DNA of 64,000 nt from Entonaema liquescens (lineage: Eukaryota; Ascomycota; Sordariomycetes; Xylariales; Xylariaceae). The position numbers and the translations under genes are program-made. Where the stretch lies: contig CADCSX010000008.1 of the NCBI GenBank assembly GCA_902805475.1, forward strand, positions 1,488,001 to 1,552,000, in the 5' to 3' direction. The notes beneath the pieces were generated by a model that saw only the letters and a program-made list of their open reading frames with translations, was not told the DNA's origin and did not search any database. Shown piece after piece: positions 12,118-21,650 of this stretch; the first letter of the stretch is position 1; every line of letters begins with the position of its first letter.

Positions 12118-14867
12118 ATGCGGTTCCAAACGTTTCTTTCGGCTGTTGTTGGCCTGGCTGCCAGCGTGAATGCTTACTGGCTTGAAGATATACAACGTAA
12201 GCGTGCCCACAATACTGACTGGAGGGAGCTTCAAGTAACACTCGAATAGATCAGGGCGTGGCCCCCTTTGGAGGTGATGGATATACGGTGTTCCGTAACG
12301 TGAAGGACTTCGGTGCCAAGGGTGATGGAACAACCGACGACACTGTCGCTATAACGGCGGCAATGAACACACCTGACAACCGGTGCTTGCAAGGATGTGT
12401 AAGTGATATTCATCAATATGCCATACTGCTATTGAATCTATTGAAAGTACTGACAGCTCCTAGGCCTCCACCACAACGACTCCGGCAGTCGTTTACTTCC
12501 CACCGGGAACCTACATCATCTCAAAATCGATTACTCCCCGTACTTTACTCAGATGGTCGGTGACCCGACCGATCGACCAGTGATAAAAGGTTCCAGCAAC
12601 TTTGAAGGCTTTGGTCTTATCGATGGAAACCCATACTATGGCGAGAACTTGAACTGGATCTCAACCAACGTCTTCTACCGTCAAATCCGCAACTTTGTCT
12701 TTGATACTACCGGTATTGCACCAGCAACTCCTGCGACTGGTATCCACTGGCCGACCTCGCAGGCGACTAGTCTCATCAATGTCGAGTTCAACATGCCTAC
12801 TGACCCCAGCGTGGTTCACGTCGGACTTTTCATTGAGAGCGGTAAGCATTATACATTCACTCTAGCGCGACCTTCAACTAACATTTGTAGGTTCCGGTGG
12901 TTTCATGAGCGATTTGACATTCAATGGAGGTGCAACGGGAGCATCTCTTGGCAACCAACAATACACCATGAGAAATCTTGTGTTCAACAACTGCCAAACA
13001 GGTATGCCGTCCCACTATAATTAAGAACTATGGAACTTGTGTATTAACTAGCAACGTATAGCCATCATCCAACTATGGAACTGGGGCTGGACCTACATTG
13101 GACTACAGATCAACAACTGCCAGAAGGGTATCGACATCACTGCAGGTGGTGCTGAGGCGCTTGCGACTGGTTCAATTACAGTCATTGACAGCACTTTCAA
13201 GGACGTCCCGGTCGGTATTACGACAGCTTTCGAATCTGGTGCCAAACCTGATACTGCCGCCAGTATCATCCTAGAGAACCTCAATCTCCAGAATGTCCCC
13301 GTTGCGGTTCAAGGCCCAGGTGGCACTCTACTAGAAGGTGGCTCCACGACGATTGAAGCATGGGGACAGGGACACCAATACACTCCCGACGGACCCACCA
13401 CATTCCAAACAACCATTACCCCTAACAAGCGGCCCGAATCCCTCGTAGTTGACGGCGCTTACTACGGCCGATCAAAGCCCCAGTATAACGACGTTGCGGC
13501 ATCCGATATCGTGAGCGCCCGAAGCTCCGGAGCTAAAGGTGATGCTTCGACTGATGATGTAAGTTTACCCATAATCTTGACAGTATTAACGCTCGATTAA
13601 CAAAATAAAAGACCGCAGCTCTTCAGTCTGCGATTGACAGCGCCGCTTCCGGTGGAAAGGTTCTTTTCCTTGACCACGGTATTTACAAGGTTACTTCGAC
13701 CCTGAACATCCCAGCGGGTACGAAGATCGTCGGAGAAGGCTACCCTATCATTGTAGCCAGCGGAGAGGCTTTCGGCGACATGAACAACCCGAAGGTCCTA
13801 CTGAAAGTCGGTGCCAAGTCAGGCGATGCTGGACAGGTGGAGCTTTCGGACTTTGTCGTTGGAAACCAAGGACCTGCTCCTGGAGCTATCCTTATCGAGT
13901 GGAACTTGGCTTCCACGGATACTCCGAGTGGTATGTGGGATGTCCACGCGAGAATCGGTGGATTCACTGGCTCGGACTTCCAGGTCGCACAATGTCTTAA
14001 GCAGCCTGGCTCCACCAACATCGACGAGAAGTGTATCGGCGCATACATGATGATGCACGTCACATCTGAAGCCTCCGGTCTATATATGGAGAACACATGG
14101 CTGTGGGCAGCCGACCACGATATTGAGGACTCCACCAACACTCAAATCACCATCTACTCCGGCAGGGGTCTCCGTAAGAAAAAACCTACCCTTCCAAGTT
14201 CTCACAGACCCGCTAACAGAACATAGTAATCGAGTCGAAGGTTGGTAACTTCTGGCTCCTCGGTACCGCTGTTGAGCACAACCATCTTTACAACTACCAA
14301 TGGGTTGGAACAAAGAACATCTTCGCCAGCATGCTCCAGACTGAGACTCCGTAAGTTGGATTCCGGGCTTTTTAACGACCAATACTAACGCCCTTCCAGA
14401 TACTACCAGCCCACTCCGGATGCTATCAAGCCTTTCCCCGTAGTCGAAGCCCTACACGATCCTGACTTTGAGGCGTCGTGCGCTGGTGTTGAAGGAAACT
14501 GTGCCAATGCATGGGGTCTGCGAGTCATCGACTCCACGGACATCTTCATCTATGGCGCTGGCCATTACTCATTCTTCAACAACTACAGCACTGGTAAGTC
14601 TTGATTTAGCTTTGCTATTCTCTTTTACGGCGATAAGAATACGGTGACTAACTTAATTCTACTTTAGACTGCTCTACTGTCGAGGCAGGCGAGAACTGCC
14701 AGGCACGAATTGTGTCGCTCGAAGGCTCCACCAGCAACGTCAACATCTACGCCCTCAACACGATCGGCTCCCTCAGCATGATTGACCGTGATGGCAAGAG
14801 CTTGGCTAAGTGGCAAGACAACGTGAACGTGTTCCCAGCGAACATCATGCTTTTCAGAACCGGTTAG
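12118..14867 (+). CDS. GH55 exo-beta-1,3-glucanase, secreted (apparent frameshift)
   Basis: Nine exons: 12118-12196, 12250-12398, 12464-12841, 12891-13001, 13062-13558, 13612-14173, 14227-14350, 14400-14593 and 14668-14867. The protein begins with a signal peptide (MRFQTFLSAVVGLAASVNA). It continues with the GH55 tandem right-handed beta-helix: first half FRNVKDFGAKGDGTTDD and YFPPGTYIIS, second half SARSSGAKGDASTDDTAAL and NNPKVLLKVG, and near the C-terminus the GHYSFFNNYST stretch. GH55 enzymes release glucose or short oligomers from laminarin-type beta-1,3-glucan outside the cell. One defect: within exon 3, after ISKSIT, the conserved frame is lost at the CCCC run 12536-12539 and resumes as YFTQMVGDP one base off. 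Summed exon length is 2294 nt, one base short of a multiple of three. Read literally, translation stops about 14 codons later. All eight introns are clean, which argues for a recent lesion or a base-call error. Confidence 0.9.
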
Positions 14868-15131
14868 AAGCCGGATCAAACCGAGCAGCCTTCTAGCGCC
14901 AAAGGCGCTTCGCTAGGGAGCGAGATAGTTGTCTTCCTGCAAGGATACCCAGATTATGACAGATACATTTTGATATCTGCGGGACGCATCATAAGTTGCG
15001 TGGGCTGGCTTGCCTTTATTTCACTGTATATCCTTTGAGCTTTATGAATATCTTCATGTATATAGTAGGTAAATTTAGTTAAACCTAAAGCGGCATTTTG
15101 ATAGGCTTGCTGGAAATAAATGCTTGAGCCA

Positions 15132-16097
15132 TCATCCATCCAGGGAGTATCCCACATCGCCACTTTTGCTTCCTAGCTTGATTAATCGCGCTCGCATGCC
15201 TTCTGCCCTAGCTCTTTGCTTCTCATCCAGATTGCTGAAGTCACATTTATCCACCCACTACAGCATCTTAGGTTAGTATATTCCTCTGTCGTGAATAAGG
15301 ATAAGTATATAGACACTCACACTACCAACAGCATGTTGCAGCACATTTCTAGCCCTCAATTTCCCACCAGCAACATGACCCACCGACCCATGTAGACTTA
15401 ACCGTTCACGACTCCCATCATAGCGTCCTCGATGCAGTATATTATTATTATAGAAAACGACATCGCCAGCGTTTAGCTTCACAACGAGCTGGCCGGGCAT
15501 ATCTGGCTCAAACGGATCCGCCGCCCGCTCCACCTCGGTCCTCGCCCGCGCATGCGACCCAGGCACCACAATCAAACTCTCATCGCCATCGCACAGCGCC
15601 AAGTTCCACTGCGCATGCCACGCCGGCTCCCTCAGGCGCTCGAGCTCCTCGCTCGCGCCCGCCTCGGCGGGGATATCGTCGCGGTGCCAGCGCAACTCGT
15701 AGTCCGACCCGTCGGACGGGCGCACGAGCAGATTGTACAGCTCCATGACCAACCCATCATCCTCGTTCTCATCCTCGTTATCCCCACCCAACCCTAGTAA
15801 CTCCTTCGCCACACCCAACACCTCGTCGCCGAAGTAGCTCTGCGCGAACACCGCCGCGTCCGGCAGCGCCGGGTGCAGCAGGTGCTGGACGCCCCAGAGG
15901 CCGACGCCCGGGCGCCACGTCCACGGCGGGAATTGCTTTCCGACGACGCGCACGTGCGGCCAGGACCCGGCGAGCGCGAGCGCGAGGGTGCGTTCGGCGG
16001 CGGCGCGCTGCTGGGCGACTTGCGAGGGGCTGAGGAGCGAGCGCAGGACGACGAAGCCGTCTTTGTCGAGCTGGGAGCGTAGCGTTGAGGTGGGCAT
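15132..16097 (-). CDS. Phytanoyl-CoA dioxygenase (PhyH)-like Fe(II)/2OG enzyme
   Basis: Two exons: 15321-16097 and 15132-15257. The 63-nt intron has donor GTGAGT and branch TACTAAC, giving 300 aa. The 2-oxoglutarate oxygenase facial triad is visible as H138-x-D140 in ELRWHRDDI and H222 in NNNILHRG, with the 2OG-binding Arg in the following RERLSLHG. Family knowledge predicts a soluble, iron- and 2-oxoglutarate-dependent hydroxylase. PhyH-superfamily members act on very different substrates, and none can be assigned here. A Glu/Asp-rich loop at ~106-114 is an insertion. Codon use in exon 1 is markedly more GC-rich than its neighbours, which gives long antisense open frames. Confidence 0.85.
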
Positions 16098-16909
16098 CGT
16101 GGACGGTCTAGTGCGTAGGTGTGGGTGGATGCGCGCAACGATGCCCTCGTGCGTGCTCTTGGGGGATAGTTACCTGACTCCGCGCAGCCGCAGGTAGAGA
16201 AGAAGTGTGACCTTCTAAGTTAAATTGACTTGCGTAACGTCGCCTCGCGTCACAGACTCCAAAGGCTTGGCTTTAGATGGACAGTATGTTCTCGTGGAAG
16301 CGCCTTGTTGCTGCTTTGGGTAGGTTAGACGGAGTGTATGGTCAGGTCCGTGATAGAGCCGAGTGGATTCCCCTTGCGGTTAACTCCTAGAATAAGGCTA
16401 TGTGATCGACGATTTGGAGTAGATATGTTGATCTTGCCTCGGAAAGAAGATGGTCTGATGATAGGTCAGGAAGGGTAGGGATAGCAACAGTGGAGATGAT
16501 CTCATGGATTGCGGGGTTGAACCGTTAAAGACTCTTTCGCCTCCACTATGATACAACGTTGCGCTCCATCGGTTATGATTCCGAGCTTCCTTAGTTTGGG
16601 GTAGCTAAGTGGGGAAGAGAGCATTCAGAGCAACAATGTATTGTGGTCTGATGAAGATGCTGACTTATACACTATTCGAATGGGCTATATTTCCTTGGGC
16701 TGTTTGCTGAACTAGCGATGTTAGGCGGTAGTTAGTCGAGCAGAATGAGTTTATTAATAAGAAGACTTTTCGTAAAATTGAGAATTGACTGAACCTCCTA
16801 CGCCGTCGCTCATGAAATGGAAACCAATGAGGCCACCGTCCGCCAACATCTCCCATGCATCGCCTGATATAAAACATACCTATCACCTACATAGACATCA
16901 ATACGTTTC
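16098..16909. other. Intergenic, about 0.8 kb
   Basis: Promoter side of the PhyH-like gene and 3' flank of the membrane protein gene. Nothing else was recognised. Confidence 0.5.
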
Positions 16910-18189
16910 CTACATACCCGATCCTGAGTCCTTCATGTTTTGTGCCCGCGTCTCGCCTTTAACGTAGTCACTTAACCGCATTTCATTAGACTCGTTACCA
17001 TGCCCTTCCATGAACTGTCCCCTAGACTGGCTAGGGGAATAAGCAGGTAGCGACGGCATCCCTGGTTGAACCCTATACCGATATCCGTCTGTCACCATAG
17101 CCTCAGCTGCTAGATCCGAAGAGTGACTCGTCATTGAACCGTCTACGGACGTGACCGGCACGTTTCGTGAAGCTGTATGGAATAGTCCATGCTGGTGCAC
17201 AACTGGTGAAATGGGAGATACCTGAGATATCCGGGAAGCGATAGAAACAGGAGAGACAGGGAATTGCTGCGTTCGTCTTTGCTCGTTGAATACGGAGTCT
17301 CCATGTATTTCATCAGAAGACCCAACGTTGTGAGTTTGAATCGTAGGGTTAGCCCTAGGGGTCGGTGTAAAGACCCCTTCACTAGACAGAACCTCGCTAT
17401 CTGGCCCCCTCTCTGGATTGGGGCTTTGAATATCCGGTCTTCTGCGATCAAGATGATATAGGTCATCTGTCGACGGAAATGGGTAATCCTTCTGGCCGTA
17501 TTCCAAACGCTGCTCGAAGATCCGTAACGCCCCCAATGTTATTGTTAAAATGTAAGTGAATCTACCCTTGTTAGTAGAGGGATGGGTACGTGAAGGAATT
17601 GTGAGCCTCGTACATTAAAGCTATGGCGATATAGTAAAATCCCTGTTCCAGAGGACAGTATTTATCCAGTAGTCCTTTTATATCATCACCGTCGCCAAAT
17701 CTTATTGTATCGTATCCTGGGGGAGGGTGGTCAGGCGCATCGCCATCTTTCTTGTCGTCTCGGGTTAACCCATGACAGTCCGTTGGAAGCCCTGTTCGAG
17801 AGAGCACTGTTATAATGGCGATCATGATTCCAGTCAACAATACATCGCCAGCGATGAATACGGTGGTCAATATTGTGCTTGGCCTTCTTCGGTTACCGGA
17901 GTGTTGCATTAATAATACAATACCAGAGTAGATGAGTGCGACACAAATCTAGAAACCGGTAAGTTTATGATGGTTAAAAGCAAATGGACATGAAGGCAAA
18001 CCACACCATCATTTCTAGACAAAACATACTCGTCGCGAGACCGAGTTTATTAAACTGAATATAGACCAAAAGGAAGCCGTTCATTACAGCAGTTATAAGA
18101 GTACATGATACCTGTAACAGCCTGGCAAAGAGAAGCCATCGCGATACAGTCCATTTCGGGGGTACCCACTTTGGCGACGGCCATTCCAT
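16910..18189 (-). CDS. Four-helix membrane protein, MARVEL-like topology
   Basis: Three exons: 18007-18189, 17614-17948 and 16910-17561. The introns are 58 and 52 nt, the second with branch TACTAAC, giving about 389 aa. Four hydrophobic segments are seen: LLFARLLQVSCTLITAVM, the junction stretch around CLEMMICVALIYSGIVLLM, TILTTVFIAGDVLLTGIMIA, and IAIALIFTYILTITLG. A ~200-residue cytoplasmic-type tail rich in Ser, Pro and Gln follows. The helix spacing and long disordered tail resemble fungal MARVEL-like integral membrane proteins. This is a topology argument, not a motif match. The first donor (GTGTGG) is weak but is the only one keeping phase. Function unknown. Confidence 0.7.
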
Positions 18190-19203
18190 AGCAGTTGATG
18201 AAAGGGGCTATTATTAACGGGTTTTCAATCGGTACGGATCCGATAAAGTCAATGCTCCTCCGTAGGAACGGAAGATTCGAATCCAAATTATGTTTCAAGA
18301 CGAGGGAAGATTCGTCCAGATATGGCGGTCTAATCTTGTAAGTCTGGTTCGATTATTGTCGGTAATCGGAATGAGGCTATGCCTTACTGTGACTGCAACC
18401 CGCACCATATGCAGCCCCAGCCAATATTTCCATACTTAGCTGATCGCCACTGAGCGTTGGTTATTTCCGGAATAGCTTGGTATGAGCTTTACTCTTCTAG
18501 AGTGTATCTCAATACCCCTTTGAGGCTACTTGGCATATTGCTTGGCGATATTCGCAACTGCAAGTAGTAATCATGCTAGAATCTGTCCGGTTTAAGACGC
18601 TGTTTTTAATCGGGTCAAAATGTCAAATTAATAAAGGTGATACGAAGAATCTGGGGCCAGCAGGAAAGCTGACTGAAGACCAATACCGGAAGACCTAATC
18701 GTGGTAGATTTTGGGGCGATACAGTCAACACTTGCATGCACTGCCTCATAGATCCACCCAGCACTACCCAAAGAAAGCGGAAGAGAACAAGACACACGGA
18801 CATTATATATGAAGAGTACCGTTTTTGTTGGACGCCATTGGAGTTGAGCATCTCGCAGTCTCTCCTATCCAACCGAAGGTCTCAGCAACATAGCCCTAGG
18901 TAATATAAGTTCTACGCCCACCATAGTAGCAATCGCAGCGTCGAGCGCCAGTTCGTTTTGAGTCACATGATGTTAGAGAAGAGATCGTCAAGTTAGCCTC
19001 ATTTCATTTCAACTGTTTTTGAGACGTTTGTATGGATGATGGGCTGTCTGTCGCGTGAGTAGGGGTAGGGGTACTGCGCAACTGCGTGTCAGACGAGATG
19101 CTGCGCACACATTTCCTCCTTTGAGCACGATCTGGAGATGGACGGGGAAATCTCAATGGAAAAAATAGCATCAATCGAACTGCGCCCGATGCAATCTTGC
19201 AAT
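18190..19203. other. Intergenic, 1.0 kb
   Basis: Upstream region of the membrane protein gene and 3' flank of EFM7. Small frames at 18615-18872 and 19004-19213 (minus) show no family signature. No other signal was seen. Confidence 0.5.
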
Positions 19204-19983
19204 CTATGTGCACTTTTCATCCGGCCAACGTAACGTGAAGCCTGTTACTGTCTTCCGAACGTCCTCATCGCCTGGATCATTTTCGAACATAGCCTTGTCC
19301 ATCTTCTCCTCTATTATTTTCTCAACCAGGAACCCTCTCTGTCGCGCAAGGTCGAAGAATGCGAGATCCTTATGCTGCAGCCATGGCCGGTAACTTGTAA
19401 AGCAGACGAAGGCTGTGCTAGATTTCTTTCGGCTCATAGTTGCCTCAATCGTCGAAATCATATTTCCGTGCTCGGAATGTCTGAATAGTAGATCGGCCAA
19501 GATAAGCACATCAAACTTGTCCCTCTTGACAGATTCTAGATGCGATAATATATGAGTCGCATCAGCTCCCCAGACATAACCATCTACAACTATTGGAGTG
19601 CTATCGGGATGACCATCTATGGTAGGTATAAGGTCACAGCCTAGGATGTTTTTCTTCATATTGACAACCAGATCCGGATCGGGGTAGTCGGTGACGACGA
19701 CCTTTTCTGCCCCCAGGATAGCGCTCACTATGCTAGGAAGACCGGCTCCGGCTCCGAGCTCAAACACGGTCCGTCCCTGGACTTCGGATACATGGGACTC
19801 GAAGTACTTGGATATAATACGACTGCCATTCCAAAGGTGATGTGCTTCTAAGGGGCTGTGACCTACAAGGTGAAGTGTGATGGTCTCCCCTGACTGCAGT
19901 GTATAAATCTGAGAAGTTGGGGGCGGTGATGGAGGATAATAGTCATCCGGTTCTTCAAAGAACCCCGCGGTATCTGGTTCCAT
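19204..19983 (-). CDS. EFM7: Protein N-terminal/lysine methyltransferase EFM7 (NNT1)
   Basis: Single exon, 259 aa from ATG 19983. The frame stays open upstream through a poly-Lys stretch read from a T-tract, but the family N-terminus is the acidic, Pro-rich MEPDTAGFFEEPDDYYPPSP type, so the internal ATG was chosen. It is a class I SAM methyltransferase: ELGAGAGLPS at residues 75-84 is motif I, followed by VTDYPD (~97-102) and ADLLFRHSEH (163-172). W138 in YVWGAD lies in the expected post-motif position. The yeast family member trimethylates the N-terminal Gly of eEF1A and modifies the adjacent Lys in the cytoplasm. The role here is inferred from the family, and the match is strong over the full length. 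Confidence 0.9.
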   Translation of the reverse strand: MEPDTAGFFEEPDDYYPPSPPPTSQIYTLQSGETITLHLVGHSPLEAHHLWNGSRIISKYFESHVSEVQGRTVFELGAGAGLPSIVSAILGAEKVVVTDYPDPDLVVNMKKNILGCDLIPTIDGHPDSTPIVVDGYVWGADATHILSHLESVKRDKFDVLILADLLFRHSEHGNMISTIEATMSRKKSSTAFVCFTSYRPWLQHKDLAFFDLARQRGFLVEKIIEEKMDKAMFENDPGDEDVRKTVTGFTLRWPDEKCT

Positions 19984-21103
19984 GGAATTTGGTTGACCTA
20001 ATGGTAAAAAGAATGAGTTCTTACTGATGGGTTCAAGGTTTTTTCTTTTTCTTTTTTTTTTTTTTTTCATTGAAAACTTCAGCTCCATTCATTTGCAGTT
20101 TAGGGTACAAAAGTACAAGTCTACCTAGATACTTATCTGGAGCTTTTACTCCAGAGTACAGTGTCTTATATAGTTGTTTAGCATTAATTTGTACTGTGCA
20201 CACCGCGTGCGGGCGCAGTTATCTATCTGTTGGCTACTTCTACCACGATAATATGCACTAGTTTATTGATAGTTCTTTAATTAATATGCAAGCCCCGTAT
20301 ATAGCCGTGATAGTCACACCGGTAAAGACATGGATCTGCCACATATTGTGTTATCGCTCCAGTTCAAGCAGGGCGTCTTAGTTGTGTTGATACCTCCTTA
20401 CTATTGGAAGAATTAAAAGTCAGGGCTGATGCAAATACCACACTTCAAGTGTCCATGAAAGTGTCCTACTTGGCAAGGCAGAATGAATACATTAAAGCTT
20501 TAGGTAGGGCGAGATTGAGCATGAAAATAGGAGGTTATAGCGAATTGGGTATGATTGAAGACAGCTTCAGCTTCATCTACCTAAGCCTTAATTGGATGAT
20601 GACGAAATTTGCCAAGAGTAGTATTCCTTCGCCTTTCAGATACAGCGTAGTCGATGTGTAATACGAAAAGGATAGTTTCGTTAGGTAACCTAGAAGAATC
20701 CCTCTGAACAGGTCAAGCACTATGCCCTACGACGATGTCGTTGACCAAGTTGCAATCGATCCAGTGACCAATGAAGACCCCAGGTTTCCTACAAGCGTAA
20801 CGGGGCCCCCGCAATGTAAGCAGTCTGCATACTGAACATATTATTAGACTATATACTTCTACTGCCGATGACATGATCTTAACCTGGAACGTTCCTCGCT
20901 TAAATCTGTTACCCCAGTTCCTCATCTAAGACCGACAGATCCGCTCAACGTTATATTTCTTAATCAATCCAGTCTTGAATGGCGGAAGTATATAAGCTTC
21001 ATTCCTGATGCCTAGTATCGACGCCATCACTTCGGTGTCCTAACCCTAGTCTTTTAGTAAAGCTATAAACACATATCGCGCAAGACCCTTCTTAACCGAC
21101 GTG
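19984..21103. other. Divergent intergenic region EFM7-QCR8, 1.1 kb
   Basis: Shared upstream region of two divergent housekeeping genes. It contains a T-tract just upstream of the EFM7 start. An 85-codon plus-strand frame (20404-20661) has no recognisable family and was not called. Confidence 0.5.
20052..20067. repeat. Poly-T tract (16 T)
   Basis: A homopolymer run preceded by further T/C-rich sequence, lying 70-85 nt upstream of the EFM7 ATG. Such A/T tracts often act as nucleosome-free promoter elements. Confidence 0.8.
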
Positions 21104-21650
21104 ATGCGTCCATCGCAGATACTTCGAAGCGACGAGCTCCCTATCGGAAAATATGGCCAGTAAGTCGAGGAGCATGTTGGCTAGTCTCTATTGTTGACTA
21201 TCACATAATTACATGTATCAAACGAGGATGACCTAACTTACAACTTCTAATTGTGTAGTTACTTAAACAAAGATAAGTGGGGAAATCTTGGTAAGGACGA
21301 ATTCATATTGTCAACCCAACTCACTTGCGGATATGCTAACTAACTCAACCCGCCTACTTAGGTTGCGTCCAACCTCAGAAGGGTATAATCACGTATACCA
21401 TCAGCGCGAATCGCCAGAACGTCCTCGCCGGTGCTGCCCGTGACGCCGTGTTCAATACCTGGCGCCGATTCAGCACGCAGGTGCTGTACTGGGCACCACC
21501 ACTCCTCGCTGCATATTACGCTATGGATTGGGCTATGAAGAGGTATATCCCCGATGACAAGAAATTGCGATCAATACATAAAGTAACATGAGCTATAGAA
21601 ACGAGTATCTCAATAGCAAAGCTGGAAGGGCTGAGTCAAATGAAGGCTAA
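21104..21650 (+). CDS. QCR8: Cytochrome b-c1 complex subunit 8
   Basis: Four small exons: 21104-21159, 21259-21290 (only 32 nt), 21362-21542 and 21599-21650. The introns are 99, 71 and 56 nt with GTAAGT, GTAAGG and GTATAT donors, giving 106 aa. Recognised from MRPSQILRSDELPIGKYG, KWGNLG, QKGIITYTISANRQNVLAGA, the FNTWRRFSTQVLYWAPP stretch with one transmembrane helix, and the hallmark C-terminus KRNEYLNSKAGRAE. QCR8 is a small inner-membrane subunit of respiratory complex III that packs against cytochrome b. Reading through the last donor would replace the conserved NEYLNSK tail, so the fourth exon is required. It is intact and complete for the family. Confidence 0.93.

Noticed and set aside
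13740..14141. 133-codon antisense frame over GH55 exon 6
   Set aside because: Composition effect of the sense gene; no conserved motif.
18268..18285. Box-B-like GATTCGAATCC suggesting a tRNA
   Set aside because: It is a simple palindrome; no acceptor, D or anticodon arms can be built around it.
20404..20661. 85-codon frame between EFM7 and QCR8
   Set aside because: No family resemblance; sits in a divergent promoter region.
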